NCBI RefSeq assembly: GCF_900114215.1
Contig: NZ_FOSG01000006.1
Coordinates: forward strand, 270,073 to 334,072
DNA: 64,000 nt
Direction of reading: 5' to 3'
Source of the DNA: Streptomyces mangrovi
GTDB taxonomy: Bacteria > Actinomycetota > Actinomycetes > Streptomycetales > Streptomycetaceae
Each line of letters begins with the position of its first letter. Positions within the stretch are counted from its first letter, which is position 1. The translations under genes and the position numbers were made by a program. A model generated the notes under the pieces. The model saw only the letters and a list, made by a program, of their open reading frames with translations. It ran no database searches and was not told the origin of the DNA. Of the stretch, positions 8,281 to 18,692 are shown in pieces.

Positions 8281-10170
8281 TCAGGAGGAGTAGAGGGCCT
8301 CGATCTCCGCCTCGTACATCTTCGTGATCGCCGCTCGCCGCATCTTCAGCGACGGGGTGACCAGCCCCTCCCGCATGCTGAACTCCGCCGGCAGGATCCG
8401 GAAGGCCCGGATGGACTCCGCACGCGACACCGCGTTGTTGGCCTTGGACACCGCCCGCTGGACCTCCGCGTGCAGCTCCTCGTCGCGCAGGACCTCCCGG
8501 GGCGACAGCGGCTCCCGCTCGCGCAGCCGGAACCAGTGCTCCAGCGCCTCGGGGTCGAGGGTGACCAGCGCCGCCACGTAGGGGCGGTCGTCGCCGACGA
8601 CCAGGCACTGGGAGATCAGCGGATGGGCGCGGACGCGGTCCTCCAGGACCTGCGGGGCGACGCTCTTGCCGCCGCTGGTGATGATGATGTCCTTCTTGCG
8701 CCCGGTGATGACCAGATAGCCCTCGTCGTCCAGGTGGCCGACGTCCCCGGTGGCGAACCAGCCGTCCCGCAGCACCCTGGCGGTCGCCTCGGGGTTGTTG
8801 AGGTAGCCGGCGAAGACGACGTCGCCGTGCACCCAGATCTCCCCGTCGCGGGCGATGTGGATCGAGTGGCCCGGCATCGGGCGGCCCACCGTGCCGAACT
8901 TGACGCGGCCCATCGGCTGGCCGGTCACCGCCGCGGTGGTCTCGGTCAGCCCGTAGCCGTCGTAGACCGTGATCCCGGCGCCGGCGAAGATCAGGCCGAG
9001 TTCGCGGCGCAGTGTGGAGCCGCCCGAGACCGCGTACCGCACCTGCCCGCCCAGCACCGCCCGCAGTTTCCGGTACACGGTGCGGTCGAAGAGCGCGTGC
9101 GAGGCCCTGAGCACGGGGCCGGGCCCGGGGCCCGTGCCGGCGTTGTGCTGCTCCACGGCCTCGGCGTAGCGCACCGCGACGTCCATCGCCCGGTCGAACA
9201 CCTCGCCCTTGCCGGCCTCCAGAGCGGCCTGCCGGGCCTTGCGGTAGATCTTCTCGAAGACGTAGGGCACGGCGAAGACGAACGTCGGCCTGAAGGACGC
9301 GAGCGCGGGCAGCAGCTCGGCGGGCGCGATCTCGGGCTGGTGGCCCAGGAGTACGCCGTTGCGGATGCAGAAGACCTGCACCATCAGGCCGTAGATGTGG
9401 GACAGCGGCAGGAAGGCGAGGATGGCGGGCCGCTCGCCCTGCGCGGCGATGAGCCCGGGCCAGCCGGCGAGCAGGATGTCGCACTCGGCCGCGAGGTTGG
9501 CGTGGGTGATCACGCAGCCCTTGGGGCGGCCGGTGGTGCCGGAGGTGTAGGTGACGGCGGCGACCGAGCGCGGTGTCACCGCCAGGCGGTGGCGGTCCAC
9601 CAGATCGTCGGGGACGCCGCGCCCCAGCTCGGTCAGCTCCCGCAGGCAGCCGGTGTCGAGCTGCCAGATGCGGCGCAGCGACGGCGCCGCGTCGCACACC
9701 GAGCCCACCGTCATGGCGTGCTCCTCGTGCTCGACGACGACCGCCGCCACCTGCGCGTCGGCCAGAATCCAGCGCACCTGTTCGGCGGAGGAGGTGGGGT
9801 AGACGGGCACGACCTGGGCGCCGATCGTCCACAGCGCGTAGCTGAGCAGCGTCCATTCGTAGCGGGTGCGGGCCATCACCGCGACCCGGTCGTCGAACCG
9901 TATGCCGTCGGCCAGCAGGCCCTTGGCCAGGGTCCTCACCTCGTCGCGGAAGGCGGCGGCGGTGACGGTGGCCCACTCACCGCCCGCCGGAACACCACCG
10001 GCCGGATCACCGCCCGCCGGTGCCGCACGGCGGGCGAGCTGCGCGAAGTGCGGGTCGCGTTCGGCCAGTTCATGGACCGAGTCCGCCAGCCCTCCCTTCC
10101 GCATCGGCTCCACCACGGGCGGAAGGCTGAAATCGCGCACGGCACCCCCATCACCGAACCTCTGCCGCAT
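8281..10170 (-). CDS. Long-chain acyl-CoA synthetase (AMP-forming)
   Basis: A protein of 629 residues from ATG 10170. It has the adenylation signature YTSGTTGRPKGC, the linker motif YGLTETTAAVTG, TGDVGHLDDEGYL and the C-terminal lysine motif ITSGGKSVAPQVLEDRV. It activates fatty acids to acyl-AMP and then acyl-CoA, the entry step of beta-oxidation or lipid synthesis. The closest relative in the window is the synthetase at 61478-63397, which shares all these motifs. It stands alone, without other fatty-acid genes nearby. It converges with the CBS-BON gene, leaving only 33 bp between the stop codons. Confidence 0.9.
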   Translation of the reverse strand: MRQRFGDGGAVRDFSLPPVVEPMRKGGLADSVHELAERDPHFAQLARRAAPAGGDPAGGVPAGGEWATVTAAAFRDEVRTLAKGLLADGIRFDDRVAVMARTRYEWTLLSYALWTIGAQVVPVYPTSSAEQVRWILADAQVAAVVVEHEEHAMTVGSVCDAAPSLRRIWQLDTGCLRELTELGRGVPDDLVDRHRLAVTPRSVAAVTYTSGTTGRPKGCVITHANLAAECDILLAGWPGLIAAQGERPAILAFLPLSHIYGLMVQVFCIRNGVLLGHQPEIAPAELLPALASFRPTFVFAVPYVFEKIYRKARQAALEAGKGEVFDRAMDVAVRYAEAVEQHNAGTGPGPGPVLRASHALFDRTVYRKLRAVLGGQVRYAVSGGSTLRRELGLIFAGAGITVYDGYGLTETTAAVTGQPMGRVKFGTVGRPMPGHSIHIARDGEIWVHGDVVFAGYLNNPEATARVLRDGWFATGDVGHLDDEGYLVITGRKKDIIITSGGKSVAPQVLEDRVRAHPLISQCLVVGDDRPYVAALVTLDPEALEHWFRLREREPLSPREVLRDEELHAEVQRAVSKANNAVSRAESIRAFRILPAEFSMREGLVTPSLKMRRAAITKMYEAEIEALYSS

Positions 10171-10341
10171 CGCGTTCCGGGCGGCAGGGGGCGAAAAATA
10201 CCGATGAACGCGCCCGTTGCCCAGGGCTTGATCAAAAACCGTTCTCCTGTGCGACTCCTCCGGGTGGGTGCGATTCCTCCGGACGGGCCGGGCCTCGGCC
10301 TCGCGACGGCGCGCGGCGCGCGGCGCGCGGCGCACGACCGC

Positions 10342-10379
10342 GGCCGGAGGGCGCTCCCCCCATGGGACGCCCTCCGGCC
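10342..10379 (-). terminator. Hairpin terminator after the protease gene (first of two)
   Basis: A perfect 12-bp stem (GGCCGGAGGGCG) continues across a one-base bulge with TCCC/GGGA around a 5-nt loop. With the next hairpin it forms a tandem pair beyond the stop of the leftward protease gene. Confidence 0.7.
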
Positions 10380-10380
10380 T

Positions 10381-10408
10381 CGTGCCGCCCGCGCACCCGG
10401 GCGGCACG
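10381..10408 (-). terminator. Hairpin terminator after the protease gene (second of two)
   Basis: A perfect 11-bp stem (CGTGCCGCCCG) with a 6-nt loop, located 50 bp downstream of the protease stop codon and directly next to the other hairpin. Confidence 0.7.
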
Positions 10409-10458
10409 CGGCGGTGGTCAGGAACGGGATCGGACTTCGGCTCGAGTCAGGGCGGTGC

Positions 10459-11841
10459 TCACACCCGCTGCCACAGAGCCGGGGTGTTCGGCGGCTCCCA
10501 GCCCGGCTGCGCCTGGTGGCCCTGGAGGCAGCGGTAGGTCGCGCCCCCGTAGGTCACCTGGTCGCCGGCCGAGTAGACGGTGCCGGCCTGCCAGGTGCCG
10601 CCCGGCGGGTCGGTGGGCGGGTCGGTGGGGTCGGGGTCGGGGCCGCCGCCGGTGGTCTTCAGCGTCAGGCCGTAGGCGGAGAGGATCTCGTTGATCGGCT
10701 GGTGGTAGGTGGTGCCGCCGGTGCGGCAGTTGCCGGAGCCGCCGGAGGTGACGCCCTGGGCCTGGCTGCCGGAGATGTAGGAGCCGCCGGAGTCGCCGGG
10801 CTCGGCGCACACAGTGGTCCGGGTCACGCCGGTGATGGTGCCCTCGGGGTAGGTGACGCTGGTGTTGTGCTGCTGGATGGTGCCGCAGTGCCAGCCGGTG
10901 GTGGAGCCCGAGCGGCATATGGACGCGCCCACCGCCGCCTGCGTGGAGCCCGCGACCTGGACGTTGCCGCTGGAGGTCTTCACGTACGGGGTGGCGGTCC
11001 AGTTGGAGTTGGCCGCGACCCAGGCGTAGTCGTTGCCGGGGAAGGACGAGCCCTGGAAGGTACCCAGCGCCACCTGGTTGTAGCCCGAGACGCTGGTGCC
11101 GGTACGGCCGCAGTGGCCGGCGGTGGCGAAGCCCTGCTGACTTCCCTTGGTGACGGGGAAGCCGACCGAGCAGCGGCCGGAGCCGCCCATGTAGTACGCG
11201 TCGCCGCCGCGCAGGTCGTACAGCGGGCGGGGCCGCTCGTCGGACTTCACCACGCGCACCAGGCCGCCGGCCACGCCCGCGGCCTCGGCGAAGGCGCGGG
11301 CCTCGGCGGTGTCGGAGGCGCGGACGACCACGGAGTTGGTCTTGACGTCGACGTACCACACGGGCGCGGCGGTGGTGGCGTTCTTCTCGGCGGCCCGGTC
11401 CAGCGCGGCCTTGGCGGCGTCGAGTTCGGCCAGGGTGTGCTCGACGACCTTGGCCCGGGCGCCCTGAGCGGTGATCGCGCGGGTCTCGGAGGCGTCGGTG
11501 GTGGCGACGGTGAGGGTCGCGGCGTCGTCGCCCGCCACCCAGGCGCCGGCGAAGTCGCCGCCGAGCGCCAGGCGCAGTTTCCCGGCGGCCTCTCCGGCCC
11601 TGCTCTCGTTCACCAGCCGGTCCTTCGCCTCGCCGGCGGTGAGGCCGAGATCGCGCTGCATGGCCTTGAGCAGGCCGGGCGGCACGGAGGACAGGGCGGA
11701 CGAGGCAGGGTGGGCGTCCGCCTTCCGCGGGGCGGACGCGGCGGGGTCGGCCGTCGCGGTGCCCGGCAGCAGTCCGGTCAGGGCGAGTGCGCCGGCCGCC
11801 ACGGCGGCCGCGCACGCGCCTGCGACGCGTCTGTGGAGCAT
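10459..11841 (-). CDS. sprC: Secreted streptogrisin C-type serine protease with chitin-binding domain
   Basis: A protein of 460 residues. A secretion signal covers residues 1-31 (basic start, hydrophobic core, ATA before DPA). An alpha-lytic-protease-type propeptide follows (about 45-205), then a mature chymotrypsin-fold domain. The catalytic triad is His243 (ATAGHCG), Asp271 (GNDYAWV) and Ser351 (EPGDSGGS). A proline/aspartate/threonine linker leads to a carbohydrate-binding module at about 415-460 (WQAGTVYSAGDQVTYGGATY) of the chitin-binding type. This is the domain order of streptogrisin C, an extracellular protease that probably binds chitin-containing material. It is a single gene with tandem terminators downstream. 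Confidence 0.92.
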   Translation of the reverse strand: MLHRRVAGACAAAVAAGALALTGLLPGTATADPAASAPRKADAHPASSALSSVPPGLLKAMQRDLGLTAGEAKDRLVNESRAGEAAGKLRLALGGDFAGAWVAGDDAATLTVATTDASETRAITAQGARAKVVEHTLAELDAAKAALDRAAEKNATTAAPVWYVDVKTNSVVVRASDTAEARAFAEAAGVAGGLVRVVKSDERPRPLYDLRGGDAYYMGGSGRCSVGFPVTKGSQQGFATAGHCGRTGTSVSGYNQVALGTFQGSSFPGNDYAWVAANSNWTATPYVKTSSGNVQVAGSTQAAVGASICRSGSTTGWHCGTIQQHNTSVTYPEGTITGVTRTTVCAEPGDSGGSYISGSQAQGVTSGGSGNCRTGGTTYHQPINEILSAYGLTLKTTGGGPDPDPTDPPTDPPGGTWQAGTVYSAGDQVTYGGATYRCLQGHQAQPGWEPPNTPALWQRV

Positions 11842-11887
11842 GTGGTTCTCCTCGGTTTCGTCGGGGTGACCGAAACCGTAGACGCGG

Positions 11888-11932
11888 ACGCGGTGGGGGG
11901 AGGAGCTGTCAACTCTCCTCCCCCCACCGCGT
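11888..11932 (-). terminator. Strong hairpin after the FtsK-gamma-like membrane protein gene
   Basis: A perfect 18-bp stem (left arm 11888-11905, right arm 11915-11932) with a 9-nt loop lies 70 bp beyond the stop of the leftward 543-residue gene and upstream of the protease start. It probably ends that transcript and insulates the protease promoter. Confidence 0.8.
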
Positions 11933-12002
11933 TATGGAAGCCGCCGTACCCCGTGTGGCCTGCGGATTCCGTCGTGCCGCAGTGCGCGGATCAGTGTCCG
12001 GA

Positions 12003-13634
<1,632 letters not shown>

Positions 13635-13877
13635 TCAGCCCCCTTGTGGCACTTCCCAGGACGACGGACTGTAGCGGACCGGGGGATGTCATCGTGGGGG
13701 TGGTACCGGCACTCCGCATCCGTCCGGGCGTACGCCCCGACCAGCGGCCCGTCGGCCGCCGCACAACTCCGTTCTGCTACGGGAGCCTTGGCGGTCGGGC
13801 CGGGCGGGCCGCCGGGGCGCCGGTCGGGCACCCCGGCGTGTCGTGCGAGGCCGTATCGTCCGACTGTCGTCCCGCGG

Positions 13878-14852
13878 TCATCCGACCGCCGCCGGGGAAG
13901 TCGCGCCGAACCCGGGGTGGTCGGCAAGCCACCGGGTGTAACTGGTGCTGCGGGCGGCGGCCTCGGTGTGCGCCGCGCGGGCCTGGGCGACCACCGGGCC
14001 CGCGACGCCCGCCGCGGACGAGCCCGGATGCCAGCCGACCAGATGCCGCCAGTGCAGCGGAGCCCCGGCCAGCGGGCGGGTCACCACGCCCGGGGCCGGC
14101 GGGAACGTGGCCCGGCACAGTCCCACCGCCCGCCCCACCTGCACCAGATGGACGCACGAGGCGGTGTCGGTCTCGTAGACGCGGACGGGGGTGAATCCTG
14201 CGCGGGCGCAGACCGCGGCGAAGCAGTCCGCGAAGCAGCCGTCCCCCGGCACGTCCGTCCAGGACTCCCGGGCCAGCTCGGCCAGTTCCACTTCGCGCCG
14301 TTCGGCCAGCGGGTGATCCCGGCCCAGCATCACGAACACCGGATCGACGGCGATCTCCCGCCACACCAGCCGGTCCGCCGCGGGCGGCGGACTCTCCCCG
14401 CAGGCGCCGACCAGGGCGAAGTCCACCCGTCCCTCGACCACCAGCGCGGCGATCTCCCGTTCCGACCAGGAGGTGCGGGTGGTCACCGCGACCTGCGGAT
14501 GGGACTTCGCCAGCCGGTCCACCAGGCCGCCCAGCAGCGGCCCGTGCGTACCGCCGAGCCGGAAGCGCGGCATGCCCTCCCACGCCCGCGCGAACCGTAC
14601 GGCCTCCTCCTGGAGTTCGCGCACCGCGGGCAGCAGCACACAGGCACGGTCCAGTACCAGCTCGCCCAGCGCGGTCGGCCGGACCCCGAACCGGCCGCGG
14701 GTGAACAGTGCCCCGCCCAGGGCGCGTTCGATCCGCTTGAGCTGTGCGCTGAGCGCCGGCTGGGCCAGGCCCAGCGCCGTGGCCGCCCGGGTGAGACTGC
14801 CCGCGTCCGCGATCGCCCGGATCGTCTTCAGGTGCCGCAGTTCCAGGTCCAT
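13878..14852 (-). CDS. LysR-family transcriptional regulator
   Basis: A protein of 324 residues from ATG 14852 (MDLELRHLKTIRAIADAG). The N-terminal LysR HTH is clear (SLTRAATALGLAQPALSAQLKRIERALGG), followed by a periplasmic-binding-like effector domain. It is divergent from the methyltransferase at 14966 with 113 bp between the starts, so that gene is the natural target. The effector is unknown. Confidence 0.88.
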   Translation of the reverse strand: MDLELRHLKTIRAIADAGSLTRAATALGLAQPALSAQLKRIERALGGALFTRGRFGVRPTALGELVLDRACVLLPAVRELQEEAVRFARAWEGMPRFRLGGTHGPLLGGLVDRLAKSHPQVAVTTRTSWSEREIAALVVEGRVDFALVGACGESPPPAADRLVWREIAVDPVFVMLGRDHPLAERREVELAELARESWTDVPGDGCFADCFAAVCARAGFTPVRVYETDTASCVHLVQVGRAVGLCRATFPPAPGVVTRPLAGAPLHWRHLVGWHPGSSAAGVAGPVVAQARAAHTEAAARSTSYTRWLADHPGFGATSPAAVG

Positions 14853-14965
14853 GCCCGACAGCTTGGGCCGCCCGGTACGCGGGGGCAATACATCGGCAGA
14901 GGATTGGTACGGACCACAACTCCGGTGTGCGGTCGCCGAGTCGGCGCCCGGGTTAGGCTCTGCGC

Positions 14966-15793
14966 ATGTCCGGGGCAGCTCAGAGGTTCGACTCTTCCAT
15001 GGCCGCCTGGCGGCAGTGGCAGCAGGCCCCCTGGGGGCGTCTGCGCTTCACCCTCGCCGAGGCCAACCTCCTGCGCCATCTGGACGGACTCGGCCACGGC
15101 CCCCTGCGGATCCTGGACCTTGCCGGAGGAGACGGCGGCGACGCCGTCCGGCTGGCCGCGCGCGGCCACCGCGTGACCGTGGTGGATCTCGCCCCCGGGA
15201 TGCTGGCCGCCGCGGAGGAACGGGCCGCAGCGGCCGGAGTCGCCGACCGCGTCACCTGCGTCCGGGCTCGTGTCGAGGAGTTGCCGAGGGAGATCGCCTC
15301 GGGCGGCTGGGACGCCGTGCTGTGCCACAACCTCCTGCAGTACGCGGAGGATCCGGACGCGGCGCAGGAGGTGCTGGCGGCGGCCGTGGCGCCGCTGCGG
15401 GAGGGCGGCGTGCTGTCGGTGATGGCCGTCAACCGCCACTCCGCCCCGATGGTCGCGGCCGTGCGCGAACTGGACCCGGCCGCCGCGCTGGCGGCCCTCG
15501 GCCGGGACCGCGCCGACGGCCGCACCTTCGGCACCACCATGACGCTGTACACCGCCGGGGAGATCGCCTCCCGGCTGGAGGGCCTGGGTTGCCCGGGGGC
15601 GGCGCACTACGGCATCCGCAGCGTCAGCGACTACATCACCGACGACGAGCGCAAGCACGACCCGGCCTTCTACGCCGACCTGGAGCGGCTGGAACTCGCG
15701 CTCACCGACCGGCCCGCCTACCGGCACACCGCCCGCCTCTTCCAGCTGATCGCCCGCCGGGCGCCCGGCGCGGGCCCGGTCAGGGCAGGGTGA
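14966..15793 (+). CDS. SAM-dependent methyltransferase (CmoM/SmtA-like)
   Basis: A protein of 275 residues. It has motif I ([19 protein letters not shown]), motif II ([15 protein letters not shown]), [17 protein letters not shown] and [16 protein letters not shown]. The last two segments and NRHSAP resemble CmoM/SmtA tRNA-modifying and related methyltransferases, but the substrate is uncertain. ATG 14966 lies 6 nt after a TAGGCT -10 box (14954-14959), so the mRNA is probably leaderless. It is divergent from the LysR gene. Its stop overlaps the end of the convergent truncated aminopeptidase gene by 14 bp. Confidence 0.82.
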   Translation: MSGAAQRFDSSMAAWRQWQQAPWGRLRFTLAEANLLRHLDGLGHGPLRILDLAGGDGGDAVRLAARGHRVTVVDLAPGMLAAAEERAAAAGVADRVTCVRARVEELPREIASGGWDAVLCHNLLQYAEDPDAAQEVLAAAVAPLREGGVLSVMAVNRHSAPMVAAVRELDPAAALAALGRDRADGRTFGTTMTLYTAGEIASRLEGLGCPGAAHYGIRSVSDYITDDERKHDPAFYADLERLELALTDRPAYRHTARLFQLIARRAPGAGPVRAG

Positions 15794-16055
15794 GGATGCG
15801 CGGGCCCTCCTCGGTGACCGCGACGGTGTGCTCGATGTGGGCGGCCCGGCTGCCGTCGGCGGTGCGCAGCGTCCAGCCGTCGGCGTCGGTGCGGTAGGCG
15901 TCGCTCCCGCCGGCCATCAGCATCGGCTCGATGGCGAGGACCAGTCCGTGGCGCAGGGGGAAGCCGCGCCCGGGGCGCCCGCGGTTGGGCACATGGGGGT
16001 CCTCGTGCATGCGGCGGCCGATGCCGTGTCCGCCGAAGTCCCGCGGCATGCCGCA
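15780..16055 (-). pseudogene. map: C-terminal fragment of type I methionine aminopeptidase
   Basis: The roughly 90 remaining residues match the last third of type I methionine aminopeptidases. [17 protein letters not shown] supplies the metal/catalytic His, [11 protein letters not shown] the Glu, and [18 protein letters not shown] the last Glu. A complete enzyme has about 255 residues; the N-terminal two-thirds, including the metal-binding Asp pair, is absent. Homology ends near 16055, only 30 bp before the operator of the rightward XRE gene. The loss is therefore a deletion or replacement rather than a point mutation. Confidence 0.75.
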
Positions 16056-16084
16056 GCGCGCCGGTCCGGCGCGATCCAATTCTT

Positions 16085-16100
16085 ATACCGGTATTAGTAT
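16085..16100 (+). promoter_or_regulatory. Palindrome and -10 box of the XRE gene
   Basis: A perfect 10-bp palindrome ATACCGGTAT (16085-16094) abuts a -10 box TAGTAT (16095-16100). The ATG follows after 7 nt, so the transcript should be leaderless and the palindrome would sit just before the -10, suited to autorepression. The local A+T richness contrasts with the surroundings. Confidence 0.6.
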
Positions 16101-16107
16101 CACGGTC

Positions 16108-16383
16108 ATGGTGAGAACTCCTCTGACCCCGTGGGAGCGGCAGCGCGGGGAACGGCTCGGTGCGCTGCTGCGCGAAGCGCGCGGTGGGCGCAGCATGGTG
16201 GAGGTCGCCGCGGCGGCCGGGGTGTCGGCGGAGACGCTGCGGAAGATCGAGACCGGACGGGCGCCGACCCCGGCGTTCTTCACGGTGGCGGCCCTGGTGG
16301 CCGTGCTGGATCTCCCCCTGGACGACCTGGCCGCTGCCTGTGCCCGGGGCGGCGACGAGGGCGAGCACGCGCTGTCGGCGTAG
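16108..16383 (+). CDS. Small XRE-type HTH regulator
   Basis: A protein of 91 residues consisting almost wholly of a Cro/CI-type HTH (RLGALLREARGGRSMVEVAA, AGVSAETLRKIETGRAPTP) followed by a short helix (VAALVAVLDLPLDDLAAAC). ATG 16108 is placed by the -10 box 7 nt upstream. It starts right after the truncated aminopeptidase gene on the other strand, and its own palindromic operator suggests autoregulation. Other targets are unknown. Confidence 0.85.
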   Translation: MVRTPLTPWERQRGERLGALLREARGGRSMVEVAAAAGVSAETLRKIETGRAPTPAFFTVAALVAVLDLPLDDLAAACARGGDEGEHALSA

Positions 16384-16518
16384 CGCCTTCCTCCTTCCGC
16401 TCGGACCGGACGCGGGGGCCGCCTGTGACGGATTGGCGGTCGCGCGAGCCTTCGGCCGGACGAGAGGGGCCGCGTCTCGCCGGGAGCGGCGAGCGCGGGG
16501 GCGTCTGGCGAGACGAGA

Positions 16519-16548
16519 CGAGACGTATCGTCTCGCGGATGGTACGGT
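16519..16548 (+). promoter_or_regulatory. TetR operator and leaderless promoter
   Basis: An inverted repeat CGAGACG-TAT-CGTCTCG (16519-16535) is followed by a -10 box TACGGT (16543-16548), which lies 6 nt before the TetR ATG. The dyad covers the -35 region, a typical autorepression site. Extra GAGAC half-sites precede it. Confidence 0.7.
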
Positions 16549-16554
16549 CCCGTC

Positions 16555-17196
16555 ATGTCCAGGCAACCGACGGCCGCCCGGCGCAGCGCGGCCTCCCGTG
16601 CCGCGATCCTGAACGCGGCCTTCGAACTGGTCGGAGAGGTCGGCTACGGCAGGCTCGGCATCGAGGCGATCGCCTCGCGCGCCGGGGTCGGCAAGCAGAC
16701 GATCTACCGGTGGTGGCCCTCCAAGGGCGCGGTGCTGTTCGAGGCGATCCTCGTGCGCAGCTTCGGCGACGGCGAGGAGCCGGCGTCGCTGCCCGACACC
16801 GGTGATCTGGAGGCGGACCTGCGCACCGTCCTGCGGGCCACCGCGCTGGAACTCGCCAGCCCCGAGGTGGACCGGCCGCTGCGAGCGCTGACGGTCGCGA
16901 TGGTCGAGGACGAGGCCCTGGCCGAGGAGCACCGTGTCCGGGTGGAGGAGCCCACCCGGGAGGCCAAACGGGCCCGGCTGCGGTCCGCGCAGCGCGCGGG
17001 CCAGCTACCGGCCTCCCTGGACCTGGACATCGCCGTCGACGCGATCTTCGCGCCGATGGCACAGCGGTGGCTGACCCGCAGCGGGCCGCTGACCGAGGAG
17101 TACGCCGACGTGCTGCTGGAGACCGCGCTCAACGGCCTGCGGCACCACGGCCCGAACCAGGGCCCGAACCAGGGCCCGAACCAGGGCCCGAACTGA
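16555..17196 (+). CDS. TetR-family repressor with C-terminal GPNQ repeat
   Basis: A protein of 213 residues. The N-terminal TetR HTH is clear (RAAILNAAFELVGEVGYGRL, IEAIASRAGVGKQTIYRWW), followed by a TetR_C-type ligand domain (DLEADLRTVLRATALE...PMAQRWLTRSG). The carboxyl end is an odd GPNQ-GPNQ-GPNQ-GPN tail made by a 12-bp tandem repeat. The downstream alpha/beta-hydrolase begins 13 bp after the stop and is the likely regulated enzyme. The operator upstream fits autoregulation. Confidence 0.88.
   Translation: MSRQPTAARRSAASRAAILNAAFELVGEVGYGRLGIEAIASRAGVGKQTIYRWWPSKGAVLFEAILVRSFGDGEEPASLPDTGDLEADLRTVLRATALELASPEVDRPLRALTVAMVEDEALAEEHRVRVEEPTREAKRARLRSAQRAGQLPASLDLDIAVDAIFAPMAQRWLTRSGPLTEEYADVLLETALNGLRHHGPNQGPNQGPNQGPN
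17149..17193 (+). repeat. 12-bp tandem repeat encoding Gly-Pro-Asn-Gln
   Basis: Three full copies and one partial copy of GGCCCGAACCAG at the very end of the TetR gene. The length is a multiple of three, so copy changes would only lengthen or shorten the tail. Confidence 0.9.
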
Positions 17197-17209
17197 GGGG
17201 GGAGAGACG

Positions 17210-18091
17210 ATGGAGGCCTTCGTCGAGACGGGGGACGGCTACCGGCTGTGGGTCGAGACGGCCGGAGACGACGACCTGCCGCCGCTGCTGCTCATCATGG
17301 GCGCCGGAGCCTGCGGCCTCGGATGGCCCGACGCACTGGTGGCCCGGCTGGCGCGGCACCACCGCGTCATCCGCTACGACCACCGCGACACCGGCCGCTC
17401 CACCCGCGCCTTCCACGAACGGCCCTACGCGGTCCGCGACCTCGCCGGTGACGCCGTGGCGGTGCTGGACGCGCTGTCCGTCGACCGGGCGCACGTGGCG
17501 GGGATGTCGATGGGCGGCTACCTGGTGCAACTGCTGCTACTGGATCGCCCGGAGCGGCTGCTCGGCGCCGCGCTGTGGGGCACCTCGGTACTGGGCGGCG
17601 CGCGCCCCGACCCGGAGATCCGCGACGCGGACCTGCCCGGCCCCGACCCACGCCTGCTCGCGATGTGGGAGCAGATGGGGCAGGAACGCGACCAGGAGGC
17701 CGAACTCGAGTGGCGGGTGGAGCACTGGCGCCTGCTCAACGGCGGCGTACTGCCCTTCGACGCCGAGGAGTTCCGCGACCTCGAACGCCGGGTCGCCGCC
17801 CACAGCGGCACCTGGACCGCGTCGTCCGCGCACGCCCTGGCCGACCAGTCCGGCATGGAACGTGGAGAGGAACTGGCGCGGGTGACGGTCCCGACCCTGG
17901 TCGTCGACGCACCCGAGGACCCGGTCGCGCCCCCGCCGCACGCGGCCCGGCTGGCCCGCGCGATCCCCTCCGCGCGGCTGGTCACCGTCCCCGGGCTCGG
18001 GCACGCGCTCGGACGCGAGGCCGTGCCGCCGCTGGCCGAAGCGCTCCTGGCCCACACCCGGGCCGCCGGCGCGGCCGGCCGTACGTCCTGA
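17210..18091 (+). CDS. Alpha/beta-hydrolase (RdmC-type esterase family)
   Basis: A protein of 293 residues with an oxyanion region (LLLIMGAGACGLGWPDALV), the RYDHRDTGRST segment, nucleophile elbow GMSMGG, and a late Asp-x-x-x-P-V and His (VPGLGHALG). LIMGA...GWPD...VIRYDHRDTGRST is the signature of the aclacinomycin methylesterase (RdmC)-like subfamily and of many general esterases. It follows the TetR gene at 13 bp with a GGGGGAG ribosome-binding site, so TetR and hydrolase form one operon. The substrate is unknown; detoxification of the TetR ligand is a reasonable guess. Confidence 0.85.
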   Translation: MEAFVETGDGYRLWVETAGDDDLPPLLLIMGAGACGLGWPDALVARLARHHRVIRYDHRDTGRSTRAFHERPYAVRDLAGDAVAVLDALSVDRAHVAGMSMGGYLVQLLLLDRPERLLGAALWGTSVLGGARPDPEIRDADLPGPDPRLLAMWEQMGQERDQEAELEWRVEHWRLLNGGVLPFDAEEFRDLERRVAAHSGTWTASSAHALADQSGMERGEELARVTVPTLVVDAPEDPVAPPPHAARLARAIPSARLVTVPGLGHALGREAVPPLAEALLAHTRAAGAAGRTS

Positions 18092-18106
18092 CCCCCGTTC
18101 CGCCCG

Positions 18107-18139
18107 TTCCGCCCCGCCCGGAACCCGGACGGGGCGGAA
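18107..18139 (+). terminator. Hairpin terminator after the hydrolase gene
   Basis: A perfect 10-bp stem (TTCCGCCCCG) with a 13-nt loop lies 15 bp after the hydrolase stop codon. Confidence 0.6.
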
Positions 18140-18182
18140 ACCGGGAGGCGGCGGGCGGGCCCGGACTGTGAGGATGAGGCGT

Positions 18183-18692
18183 GTGAACGACGGACGACCG
18201 GACCCCTGGAACATCGCGCCCCTGCCCGTCGGGCATCCCGACTCCGCGGCCCTGCTGCGCGCGTACTACGACGACATCGTCGGCCGCTACCACGGCCGCC
18301 GCGCCACCCGGGAGGAGGTCGACACGGCGCTCGCCGAGGAGCCCAGCGACGATCTCGCCCCTCCCACCGGCCACTTCCTGGTGGGCCGGTGGGAGGGGCG
18401 GCCCGCCGGGTGCGCCGGCCTGCGCCTGCTGGAGGGGCGGACCGCCGAGCTGACCCGCCTCTTCGTGCTCCCCGGCGCACGGGGGACGGGCGGTGGCGCG
18501 CGGCTGCTGGCGGCGGCCGAGCGCGCCGCCGCCGAGGTGCTGGGCGCGCGGGTGATCCGTCTGGACACCCGCGCCGACCTGGTCGAGGCCCGCGCCCTGT
18601 ACGCGCGCGGCGGCTACACCGAGATCCCCGACTACAACGGCGGGAAGTACGCCGACCACTGGTTCGAGAAGCGCCTCAGTCCGTCACCCTGA
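18183..18692 (+). CDS. GNAT-family N-acetyltransferase
   Basis: About 169 residues. Motif A of the acetyl-CoA site is present (LTRLFVLPGARGTGGGARLL), followed by AAERAAAEVLGARVIRLDT and the terminal ALYARGGYTEIPDYN. GTG 18183 follows AGGATGAGG; GTG 18168 and ATG 18174 are in-frame alternatives. The acceptor substrate is unknown. Its 3' end overlaps the convergent nirK-like gene by 17 bp. Confidence 0.85.
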   Translation: MNDGRPDPWNIAPLPVGHPDSAALLRAYYDDIVGRYHGRRATREEVDTALAEEPSDDLAPPTGHFLVGRWEGRPAGCAGLRLLEGRTAELTRLFVLPGARGTGGGARLLAAAERAAAEVLGARVIRLDTRADLVEARALYARGGYTEIPDYNGGKYADHWFEKRLSPSP

